This document shows positions 15,986 to 23,294 of a DNA stretch of 24,761 bases, piece after piece. The position numbers and the translations under genes were made by a program. Source of the stretch: CAYUMU01 sp964445985 (GTDB lineage Bacteria > Planctomycetota > Planctomycetia > Pirellulales > S012-138). The stretch is taken from assembly GCA_964445985.1 (NCBI GenBank), contig CAYUMU010000095.1, positions 1 to 24,761 of the forward strand, written 5' to 3'. Position 1 is the first letter of the stretch, and the number at the start of each line of letters is the position of its first letter. A model generated the notes under the pieces. It was not told the origin of the DNA, made no database searches, and saw only the letters and a program-made list of their open reading frames with translations.

Positions 15986-16201
15986 CTACGACCCCGAAGA
16001 CAAGGCGTCAAACAACCGACCCACGCTCAGGATCATTGTAACGGCTTCTTCGGGCGTGAGCATCTCCTTGTAGTACGGCTGCCAGGTGCGGATCGTCGCC
16101 TCGACCAGTTCCGGCGTGATCCAGTCCGGTGACCCGGCCGGGACGATGCTCTTCGCATCCTCTCGGATTCGGCAATCGGGTTTTTGATTGCGCCGGGCCA
16201 T
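15986..16201 (-). CDS. Small recombinase-associated protein (71 aa)
   Basis: A 71-aa protein with a basic N-terminus (MARRNQKPDCRIREDAKSIV) and an acidic helical core (SPDWITPELVEATIRTWQPY, LTPEEAVTMILSVGRLFDAL). It ends 2 nt before the recombinase start and begins 77 nt after the HTH gene, so the three are probably co-transcribed and the first two translationally coupled. The tight linkage suggests a role in control or directionality of recombination, perhaps as a recombination directionality factor. No named family is recognised, and this role is inference. Confidence 0.65.
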   Translation of the reverse strand: MARRNQKPDCRIREDAKSIVPAGSPDWITPELVEATIRTWQPYYKEMLTPEEAVTMILSVGRLFDALSSGS

Positions 16202-16278
16202 GACGGGAAACCACCACCACAGGGAAACACGGGATTCAGGTCATTTGAGGCCGACACCGTGCCGGCCCTTGGGAAGGA

Positions 16279-16722
16279 TCAGGCCAATGAGGGATTCCGC
16301 AAGCCCTCGCGCTGGTAACGAAGCAGCTCACCGTGGGAAATCACCCATGCTGCATGGGCACCTCGGCCACTGCCCTTCTTCTCCGCCAGGATGCGGCCCC
16401 GGCGGCACCATTCGCGGACGGTGAACTCCGACCGGCCGACGACGCGGGCGAACTGCTCGACGCTGTGGCTGGTCAGGTCTTTGATTTCCAGTTCCAAGCG
16501 GCGGTTTTCCGCCTTCTGCGTTTCGGACTGGTCTCGGCCTTTAGGCGCGTCCCGGTACTCCAGCTCCTTCGCCGAAAGCAGCAGGCTGATGTCTTGCAGC
16601 GGGTACTCCCGCAACCCGTCCCGCCCGAACCGGCGATGCTGTCTGCTGTCGCGGAGTGGTTCGCCGTTCGCCTGATGCCCGCTCACCCATTCGGGAATAT
16701 CGCTGCCAATGTGGTTCATCAC
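16279..16722 (-). CDS. Helix-turn-helix (MerR/excisionase-like) protein
   Basis: A 147-aa protein whose C-terminal half is a MerR/excisionase-like DNA-binding domain: SVEQFARVVGRSEFTVREWC at about 85-104, then RRGRILAEKKGSGRG and AWVISHGELLRYQREG. The middle (about 45-80) is a charged coiled coil (AENRRLELEIKDL). The first 45 residues look unrelated and arise where the frame crosses the junction with the truncated helicase gene, so the true start may be internal, for example after about residue 45. It is the first gene of the recombinase module and may act as its regulator or excisionase. The HTH call is firm; the excisionase role is inference. Confidence 0.7.
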   Translation of the reverse strand: MMNHIGSDIPEWVSGHQANGEPLRDSRQHRRFGRDGLREYPLQDISLLLSAKELEYRDAPKGRDQSETQKAENRRLELEIKDLTSHSVEQFARVVGRSEFTVREWCRRGRILAEKKGSGRGAHAAWVISHGELLRYQREGLRNPSLA

Positions 16723-17779
16723 TGCACCACGAAGCGCCTGCGTCTCCGCCTATCTGGTAAACCGCCTGGCGAAAGCGGCGAAATTCGTTTTTGATCTCCG
16801 CAATCTTCTGGTCGTCGTTGTCGAACAAGAAACCGAGCGTCTTGAGGAAATCCTCGTAGTGGTCGTCTTCATTTTCGTGATCGAGGGACAGCATTCGGTA
16901 CGGTGTCGCCGAGAGCAGCAGCACTCGGACTTCGGGGTGACGGAACAGTTGCTGGGCCAGTTCGGCAGCCTCATCCTGCCCATTGAGCAAGTCCTTGAAA
17001 CGCTGGAACTCGTCCAGGATGACCAGATCGGGCTCAAGAGCGTCGATGCACACGTCGGCAAGCCGCCGCCGCAGTTCCCCGATCATCCGGTAGCGTTTTT
17101 CGGAGAGTCCACCATGAATTCGTTTTACACGCCGAAACTCATGGCAGACGGCCTGGAGTTCGTCCAGGAAATTAGCGTCGGATTCAAGGTGATGGCGAAA
17201 TGCTTCCGCCAGTGACTCGTCGTACTTCCTTGCGTAATGCCGAATCCACCGCGTCCACGCAGGTCGCTTCACGGTCGCCTGGAGCAGGTTGAACAGCGGC
17301 GTGCTGCGAATGCCAAAATGCCCCGCCAGCATGTGATAGATGAGAACCCGTTCCTCAACCCTTCCTCCCCGCGACCGCAAGTCGAAGGTCGTGCCCGGCG
17401 TGAAACTGATGAAATTGATCCCGTTTGCTTTCAGGCTGTCCAGTTCGGTGGGCAGCAACGTGAGCCGTGTAGCAAACGACGACGTTTCCTGGTCGGTGAC
17501 GTTCAGGCGGTTGAGGTTCTGCTGTGCAATCGTCGCGTTGGAGCAGATGTAGAGAATGTCAATGCGTTCGATCTTCTGCGATTGGAGACGCTCCACCACC
17601 TTGGCAATGATGCCGCGGGCAACCATCGTCTTGCCGAGGCCGACCTCATCAGCCACCAGGAAGCGGCGGGCTGGCGACTCGTCGAGATACATCCGGTTGA
17701 ACACGTAATCGACGGTGCGGCGCTGAAAGTCTTTCAGACCACCCATCGCAGCAGTCACATCAATCTTCTGCGTGCTCAT
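16541..17779 (-). pseudogene. DEAD/SNF2-type helicase, C-terminally truncated
   Basis: The N-terminal helicase domain is intact: an early KDFQRRTVDYVFNRM (Q-motif-like), Walker A ADEVGLGKTM at 43-52, Walker B LVILDEFQRF at 252-261 and motif III LLLSATPYRM at 287-296. After about residue 345 (near 16744) the sequence stops resembling a helicase (WCSDEPHWQRYSRMGERASG onward) and merely runs to a stop at 16541. Motifs IV-VI of the second helicase domain are missing, so ATP-driven translocation is unlikely. The start codon overlaps the PLD stop by 4 nt (ATGA). The break coincides with the beginning of the HTH gene, consistent with a recombination junction. Confidence 0.8.
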
Positions 17780-18531
17780 TCGCCCGCCTCCGGCAAAAGC
17801 GAGTCAAATGTTTTCCACAGCGATAGGAACTCTGCCGGAATGACTTCGCGGTCTTGCGCGGTGCCGCCGAGCTGCTCAACCAGTGTCCGCACTGAACGCA
17901 GGCGGTTGGGATTACGGCAATAGGCCCGTGTCAGTTCTTCCAGCAACGGCAGTGCATCAAGTCCGCTGGCTGCCGAGTTCCACGCACCACCGATGGTGGC
18001 GGCAAGCTCGCTCATGCTCGCGGCGGAATCGAAGTCCTGCAACAGCAGCATGAGGTAACGTAGGAAGCCCTCGCGGTTGGCAATGATAGTTCGCAGCACC
18101 GCTGCTTCGCGCGAGGCCGGCATGTTCTCAACCGGAACATTCAGGACGAAGCAGACGGTGTGGCTGCATAGCGTGCTGACCAACTCGAAGGCGATAAAAC
18201 CAGTAACCGATGCCGTGGCACAACGCGGCACGACCACTTCGCCCGCCGTAGCCAGTGACGTTGCATCCACGGCTCGTTCCTGCACCAGCGAAATCGGCCA
18301 GAGGCGAATTGACGCTATCTGGTCGAGGTTGATCTGGGCTTTCGATGCCAGCTTCAAATCCCATACGTCATCACCGGCTGGGCAGCAGTCCAGTTGCAAC
18401 TTCGCCCGCGCCAGTGCCAACCGGACCGAATCAATGATGTCTTCGGCCTGTTCTTCCAGTGACGCAGGGGGAGGTTCCTCTGGCGGAACGAAGTCGATCA
18501 GGTACTCCTGCAACCCGTCATCGCCGAGCAT
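17776..18531 (-). pseudogene. Phospholipase-D-like protein, C-terminal half (frameshifted)
   Basis: A 251-aa frame that continues the PLD-like protein encoded upstream. The coding frame actually enters near 18550, reading GGIDAMLGDDGLQEYLIDFV; the ATG at 18531 is internal to that reading. It contains an acidic linker (EEPPPASLEEQAEDIIDSV), a beta-rich middle and a helical C-terminus with no recognisable enzyme motif. The stop overlaps the helicase start by 4 nt. With the N-terminal half it would make a protein of about 600 aa. Confidence 0.7.
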
Positions 18532-19589
18532 GGCGTCGATCCCACCGAGACAGCGCTTTTGTACCCGGTGAGTTCCGCGAGTATTTCGACATTCGCCCCG
18601 GACAGCAGCGCCGGGGTTGTTGCGTTTGCTGATCCCAGGTACAGAGTGGTTTTCCAGCCGTCTTCAGCAATGTATGCCTTTGCATGCAATCCGCGCGTCT
18701 GGCTCTGCGCGGCCACGGCGTCGTCACCGTCTTCGGTTTCCGCGCTTTCATGCAGAACCTTGATCGTCCCGAAACGATCCAGCGACGCCTTCGGAATGCG
18801 AGCCAATTCATCGGGTCGTGCGATCAGCGCCACCGGCTGCTGGCTGGTTGCCGCAAGCGAATCGAGAGCGCCCGCCGATACAAATGGCGAGATGACCGCC
18901 AGCCGTTTCGACGGCTTCGGCAGCCAGGATTTCTTAGTCAGCCCGATGGCATGAAACGTGAGCGACTCGAACTTTCCCGGTAACTCCCACGTCGCCCGGC
19001 GTATTTCGTCGGCAAGCAACGAGCAGTGCTCACGGATTCGCGGAGAGGGCGACATCGCGCCCAGATCGGGGAGAGAAGACACCAGATCGGAAAGGGGGCG
19101 GTTCTGGGAAACTGTCCGCTTTCCCGGAACGCCATCGACGCTCAGGCTCAAATCCCACGAACGGTCATTGCTGAGGTTGCGTGACAGCACGAGCAGGCGA
19201 AGCAGAACGTCATCGGTATCGGACTGGTTCTGAAACCGCAGTGCCCACAGCTTGGGATGAAACACTCCGCTGTTCGGTGCATTGACTTCGACGACGCAAG
19301 ATTCAAGCAGTCCGTAGAGTACGTGTGGCAGGTTCGGTGCTCCGATGCGCCCCTGCTGGCAAAAGATGGCGAGCTTATCCGTGGTGCGGCGCAGTGCTTC
19401 GAGGAGAGCGACGCCGTCCTGGAGCATCTCCTTGCGATTGCCGGCGGACAGCAACGCCAGATGCAGCGGAACTGACAGCAACGTGGTCAGGTCAAGCGTG
19501 TAGGTCGTGGCAAGCCCGGCGGAGAATACGTAACCGGCGGGCGGCCGGAGCGAATCGACGAGGAGGCTGCGGGCGTTTGGATCAAGCAT
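18498..19589 (-). pseudogene. Phospholipase-D-like (HKD) protein, N-terminal half (frameshifted)
   Basis: From ATG 19589 (MLDPNARSLLVDSLRPPAGY). Two HKD-type motifs are visible: FHPKLW at about 110-115 with LSRNLS at about 135-140, and GLHAKAYI at about 300-307 with GSANAT at 319-324. Together they would form one PLD-type active site acting on nucleic acid or phosphodiester. Near residue 346 (about 18550) the frame changes: the family-like continuation GGIDAMLGDDGL is in another frame, which requires a 1-nt deletion or 2-nt insertion. No slippery heptamer is seen, so programmed frameshifting is unlikely; an assembly error is possible. The start overlaps the DUF6361 stop by 8 nt. Confidence 0.75.
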
Positions 19590-20310
19590 GCCCGTCCCCC
19601 GCCAGCCCGTGCTGCAAATCGCTGGCAAACTGCGTCACCGTCGGCCAGCGATAGTTTAGCCGGAACAGGCCGGCCGCACCTCGCCACTGATCGAGTGCGC
19701 GTGGATTCGTAAACCGCGAGCGACCGCCCTTGAGCCGGATTTCGCGGGTGCGGATCAGCCCCCGTGCAGCGGGATCGTCGAAAAGTGAATCGCTCTGCGA
19801 ACACACCATGCTGAGCCATTTGCCACAGAAATCGAGGGTTGGCGGCGAGACAATTTGTTCATGCGCGAATGCCAGCGGCGTCACCCAATTGAGCGACCAC
19901 TGAAGCAGTGCGGCACGATCAAGCGATTGCAACCAGTCCTTGGCATCGCTGCGACGTACTTCTTCCAGTTCCTTGCTGCCCTGGAGTTCGGCCAGCATCA
20001 GGTTGTAAAGGATGGCCGCTCCGTAGGTGATTTCTGAAAACAGACGTGCATGGTGCAGCAGTTGGCGGTGCGCCGCCGTGAAGCGAGCGAGTTCGGGGTG
20101 CTCCCACGGGAAGCTCACCTGCGGTAAGGGAAGCAGGATCACCTGGGCGAGCAGCGACTTCGGATGCGTGGTGAACCGCTTGGCAAGGTTCTGAGCTTCT
20201 TTGGTTTTGGGGGCGCGGTGCATGGCCGCTGTCCAGAGTTCAATGCCCTGGTTTTCCAGCTCATTGCGAAAATCGGTTTCGGAATGATAGTCCTGGCGAT
20301 TATGAATCAT
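19582..20310 (-). pseudogene. DUF6361-family protein, N-terminally truncated
   Basis: A 242-aa frame matching my recollection of the C-terminal part of DUF6361 proteins: VSFPWEHPELARFTAAHRQL, HHARLFSEITYGAAILYNLM, a DDPAARGLIRTREIRLKGG segment and the closing NPRALDQWRGAAGLF and LNYRWPTV. Family proteins are roughly 400 aa and begin with a conserved domain that is absent here. The frame instead starts at 20310, within 10 nt of the start of an opposite-strand ORF. It is the first gene of a coupled operon: its stop overlaps the PLD start. The biochemical role of DUF6361 is unknown to me. Confidence 0.65.
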
Positions 20311-20607
20311 CGCGAACAGTTGGCGGTAACCGTTTCCAACGGAGTTGCGTACTCGTTGAGCACTGCCAACTGGTCAAGTGAATACACGCTGGTGGAACTG
20401 GCCTGCTGGGACGAGCCGGCGGAGCAACTCGTCGACCGTAGCGACCGGCCGTGGGACAACCCGGCGCGGCGGCCCTCGCACGCCGACCGCAGACGAAGAA
20501 TTGCCCGCGAAATGCTGCGAAAAGAATTCTTGAGCGATCTACCCGAGAACCCTGAACAAGCGAAAATCCGAGCACGCCTGGAACGCCTGCTGTCCCTCGC
20601 CGTTTGA
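20302..20607 (+). CDS. Hypothetical protein, possibly a C-terminal remnant
   Basis: A 101-aa frame from ATG 20302. It reads like genuine protein: VTVSNGVAYSLSTANWSSEY, ELACWDEPAEQLVDRSDRPW, then a basic helical tail (RRPSHADRRRRIAREMLRKE) and LPENPEQAKIRARLERLL. I do not recognise the family. The start falls at the point where the opposite-strand DUF6361 gene is cut, so this may be the 3' part of another gene joined there. No ribosome-binding site is obvious. The Arg-rich helix could bind nucleic acid. Confidence 0.5.
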   Translation: MNHREQLAVTVSNGVAYSLSTANWSSEYTLVELACWDEPAEQLVDRSDRPWDNPARRPSHADRRRRIAREMLRKEFLSDLPENPEQAKIRARLERLLSLAV

Positions 20608-20688
20608 AGAAAACGGAATGACAGGAAGCCGCCTAAAGTGCAGTTATTTTGAGTTGTCGAGTTCCGAAGCCCGTCGGCGTCTGAATTT

Positions 20689-20693
20689 GGAGG
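20689..20693 (+). promoter_or_regulatory. Strong ribosome-binding site
   Basis: GGAGG lies 7 nt before the ATG at 20701 and fixes the XRE gene start. Confidence 0.7.
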
Positions 20694-20700
20694 ACACAAA

Positions 20701-21195
20701 ATGAAAGGTCACATTTCTAAGAGCAATTTGACAAACGAAAACTGGCTTCGTCGGATGGCAGACCTCGAAGACCAGCATCCTTCGGTAAGTGTGGGCGGCA
20801 TGGCATACGATTTGGGCATGCCTCAGGCGGGTGCTTTGCCGTCGTCAGGTGTGTTTGGAAAATTCATTGAACTTGCCCGCCGTAAGCAGAAGCTAACCGC
20901 GGAGGGGCTCGCTGCTCGCGCTGGTGTTGATCTGCGGGAGTTGGTGGCTATCGAACAGAACCCCAACGTCCAGCCGCGGGTGATGACCGTTCACCAGTTG
21001 GCAAAGTTTTTTGAGCTTCCACCCAAACCGCTCATGGAACTTGCCGGACTGATGAAGTCGAAGAATACCAGCATCGGCACGGCGGCCATTCGGTTCGCCG
21101 CCCGCTCCGAAACCATTGCGGATCTTACACCCTACGAGACGGAAGCCTTCGACGAGTTCGTCAAGGTAATCGTCGAGGCATCCGACGGCTACTGA
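20701..21195 (+). CDS. XRE-family helix-turn-helix regulator
   Basis: A 164-aa protein with a Cro/C1-type HTH at about 57-110: FGKFIELARRKQKLTAEGLA, ARAGVDLRELVAIEQNPNV, VMTVHQLAKFFELPPKPLME. The C-terminal tail IRFAARSETIADLTPYETEA followed by FDEFVKVIVEASDG is characteristic of XRE proteins that usually precede an ImmA/IrrE metallopeptidase gene. Here the next gene lacks an HExxH motif, so the expected partner is missing or replaced. The N-terminal 50 residues are an extra segment of unknown function. It probably represses its own short operon. Confidence 0.88.
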   Translation: MKGHISKSNLTNENWLRRMADLEDQHPSVSVGGMAYDLGMPQAGALPSSGVFGKFIELARRKQKLTAEGLAARAGVDLRELVAIEQNPNVQPRVMTVHQLAKFFELPPKPLMELAGLMKSKNTSIGTAAIRFAARSETIADLTPYETEAFDEFVKVIVEASDGY

Positions 21196-21249
21196 ACACT
21201 TCTATATTTCATTAAAACTTCATCGGGTAACACCTTCGTCGAGAAAACA

Positions 21250-21642
21250 ATGCCCGCGGTTCGAACTGGCTCATATCGCCTCGCCGAGCAAATTGGTGGC
21301 TGGGCCATATTCGCGGAAATCACGCTCTCCGCGATCTTTCGTGCCGAGGGGCATCCGCTGGTGATGTTCGATGGCAATGTACTCCTTGATCAACATGGCG
21401 GTGACATTGCTTCCATTGGGTTTGGCGCTGCCTACGCGCTGAGCTACATCCCGCAATCAGAACGTGTTGGCGTCATCGTTCACAAATTGCACACCAATCC
21501 CGTGGATACCACCCCAATGGCGCTCGCATATGCAACCTGCCATGCCGTACTCGCATGCTTCAACGAATCGCCGGCGAGTGCTCCATATTTTGATCGAAAT
21601 TCGCGATGTTTTGTGTTCCCTCCCCGTGGCCCCAAAGACTGA
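21250..21642 (+). CDS. Hypothetical protein (130 aa), partner of the XRE regulator
   Basis: A 130-aa protein of no family I recognise. A basic N-terminus (MPAVRTGSYRLAEQIGGWAI) is followed by alternating hydrophobic segments (LVMFDGNVLLDQHGGDIASI, AYALSYIPQSERVGVIVHKL) and a helix with two cysteines (ALAYATCHAVLACF). It lacks HExxH and is not an ImmA peptidase. It lies 54 nt after the XRE gene on the same strand and is probably co-transcribed. The ribosome-binding site is weak. Codon use looks less GC-rich than in the flanking chromosome, in line with acquired DNA. Confidence 0.55.
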   Translation: MPAVRTGSYRLAEQIGGWAIFAEITLSAIFRAEGHPLVMFDGNVLLDQHGGDIASIGFGAAYALSYIPQSERVGVIVHKLHTNPVDTTPMALAYATCHAVLACFNESPASAPYFDRNSRCFVFPPRGPKD

Positions 21643-21776
21643 CGCGGGGCGCGTGTCACGTCCCTGAGCCCACCGCCAAGGGCGTGGTAGCAGCGGAAGC
21701 CGGCCGGTCGTTGTGAGGAAACTCGCTATCCCCTGGAACATGGACGGTTATCATTGGGGTCTACATGAATACCGAT

Positions 21777-21782
21777 AAGGAG
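21777..21782 (+). promoter_or_regulatory. Ribosome-binding site deciding a GTG start
   Basis: AAGGAG sits 7 nt before GTG 21790. It favours this start over the in-frame ATGs at 21814 and 21832, which lack such a site. Confidence 0.55.
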
Positions 21783-21789
21783 CTGCGCT

Positions 21790-22359
21790 GTGGACTCTTT
21801 GAATAGCAAGTTCATGACTGCCCCGCCGCCGATGTCCAAGCCAGGGCATTCGTGGCTCGCATGTCTTACTTGTATCGCATTGACGCTCTCTGGTTCGCAT
21901 GCGCTGGCGGAAGAATTCGGCAACCATGTCATGCAGAGTTTGGAAGGACGCTGGCAATTGAATAAGGCTGTGACGAAAACGCTGTTGGGCGATTCATTTA
22001 GCGATCATGAATCCAAAGACGTATCAATTAAGTTCGCCATGGATCGGCCGGCGAAATCAGAGACGATCGGCAAGTTTCGCCCGAGTGAACGAGGATTCCT
22101 TTACCGGACGCTCTGCACTGGTAAGATGACACAGAATGAGAAGGCATCATCCTTTGAGCTATTGGCCGATGAGTATGGCAATACCTGGTTGAACGAGTCG
22201 ACGAATGAAAGCGACGCGCTGGTGGTCAGTTACGAGGTCACGATCGCCCGTGGCATCCGCCCAGAGAACGACCTGTTGTTCTTGAAGGCTTACAAGGGAG
22301 GATTCGTAGTTGCGTTATCTCGGGCGGTTGAGCTGAAGTCGGCCCCAGCGTCTCGATGA
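21790..22359 (+). CDS. Hypothetical secreted protein (189 aa)
   Basis: From GTG 21790. A hydrophobic signal-like segment lies at about 22-38 (SWLACLTCIALTLSGSHALA) with probable cleavage after HALA. The mature part begins with a small LEGRWQLNK motif reminiscent of lipocalin-like or planctomycete small exported domains, then mixed beta segments (FLYRTLCTGKMT, DALVVSYEVTIARG, KAYKGGFVVALSRAV). No catalytic motif is seen. If ATG 21832 is the start, the signal peptide would have a more usual short N-region. Base composition is lower in GC than the flanking chromosomal genes. Function unknown. Confidence 0.6.
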   Translation: MDSLNSKFMTAPPPMSKPGHSWLACLTCIALTLSGSHALAEEFGNHVMQSLEGRWQLNKAVTKTLLGDSFSDHESKDVSIKFAMDRPAKSETIGKFRPSERGFLYRTLCTGKMTQNEKASSFELLADEYGNTWLNESTNESDALVVSYEVTIARGIRPENDLLFLKAYKGGFVVALSRAVELKSAPASR

Positions 22360-22588
22360 CGCGGCAAATGCAGGGCACGCATTCTGCCTGCCACAATGCG
22401 GGGGCGACCCGCTCCGGATTTGCGGCTGAGGCTTTTTGTTGACTGCAAGAAGTTCGTCCCCGTTGTAAGCTGGATCGAATAGCTGGCCGTGCCAGCGAAC
22501 CAACCACGCCCTACGCTCAGGCTCAGAGCGGGCTACCCGAGCCGGTGAGTGATTTGTTCTACGCCATGCCACGGAGCCCAGCGGTCAG
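22360..22588. other. Spacer without a recognised gene
   Basis: Short open frames exist on the minus strand (22315-22572), but their residues are not family-like. No terminator or promoter is clear. Confidence 0.4.
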
Positions 22589-22993
22589 ATGCCATTCCCC
22601 GTCGACTCCCAGTGGATTAGGCAGACTGAGGTCAAGCTTGGGGTTCGCTTCCCCGCGTCCTTTGTGATTGCCATGTCGAAAAGTAACGGCGGTTCGGTAC
22701 GAACTCAAATCGATGATTTTGAATTATTTCCGTTTCTCGACGCGTCGGATCGAACCCGTATTCGACGCACCTGCAACAGCATCGACCGCGAAACCAACTC
22801 GGCTCGCAACCACTGGCATGGCTTTCCAGCGGGCGCCGTGGCCATCGGCGCCAATGGAGGTGGTGATCTTCTGATCCTGATTCCGATGCCCGACGAGCCC
22901 AACACGCTGCAGCACACCGTTTATTGGTGGGATCATGAGACCGGCGAGGTCGACGCGGTTGCCGATGACTTTGCCGAGCTCAGCAAATCGTGA
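22589..22993 (+). CDS. SMI1/KNR4 (SUKH) family protein, probable immunity-type
   Basis: A 134-aa protein with the SUKH pattern: an N-terminal helix TEVKLGVRFPASFVIAMSKS followed by the NGG turn (NGGSVR), DDFELFPFLDAS, a helical middle, the GFPAGAVAIGANGGGDLLIL strand pair and the closing VYWWDHETGEVDAVADDFAE. SUKH proteins often neutralise polymorphic toxins, but many are housekeeping or orphan. No toxin gene adjoins it in the window. ATG 22589 starts the domain, with a GGAG somewhat far upstream. It may sit at the right part of the accessory region. Confidence 0.85.
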   Translation: MPFPVDSQWIRQTEVKLGVRFPASFVIAMSKSNGGSVRTQIDDFELFPFLDASDRTRIRRTCNSIDRETNSARNHWHGFPAGAVAIGANGGGDLLILIPMPDEPNTLQHTVYWWDHETGEVDAVADDFAELSKS

Positions 22994-23294
22994 CATGACA
23001 CTGCGTGTTGCCGAACGAGCACGGGTGGGCGTAGAGTTCGCTGGGCCTGCGGCGCGGCAGGATCGAGAACATCAACAACGCCTGGGTGTGCGGACTCGCC
23101 GCAACCGGGGGCCTTTCTGGGGGGCTCAGGAACCGCCGACTCGGCTCTTTTTGCGGCTTGCTAACTTGCCAGGTCACCTCGCCCCGTGGAAGATTGACCC
23201 CTGCCGAGCGGGTTTTCCGCCCGCGAGCGTTCCCCAGGTATTGGTGGGCTGGTCCCACGCCCCAACCTCCTTCCCTACCAAACCAGCCCCACCC
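22994..23294. other. Intergenic region before the dehydratase gene
   Basis: The dehydratase frame is open through here from 22935, but the residues are not domain-like and no alternative gene is supported. It is GC-rich and contains the transition from the accessory genes back to probable chromosome. No repeat of the tRNA-Pro end was seen. Confidence 0.4.

Larger units (their letters stand above)
14490..20607. mobile_element. Element integrated at tRNA-Pro (right edge not determined)
   Basis: The left edge is fixed by the recombinase running into the tRNA 3' end. The contents visible on the same strand are recombinase, 71-aa protein, HTH protein and a degraded helicase/PLD/DUF6361 operon. 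The stated right edge is a minimum; XRE, unknown and SUKH genes up to about 22993 may also belong to it. No flanking repeat confirms the extent. Confidence 0.5.

Noticed and set aside
16610..16720. Short similarity (PEWVSGHQANGEPLRDS) to the Csb2/Cas5-6-like protein of type I-U/G CRISPR systems at the start of the HTH frame
   Set aside because: Only about 17 residues resemble the family pattern, no other cas gene or CRISPR array is present, and it sits at a recombination joint where the reading frame is doubtful.
18349..18380. TTCAAATCC-containing stretch resembling the tRNA-Pro T-arm, as a second attachment site
   Set aside because: The match ends after nine bases, and the stretch is internal to the PLD coding sequence.
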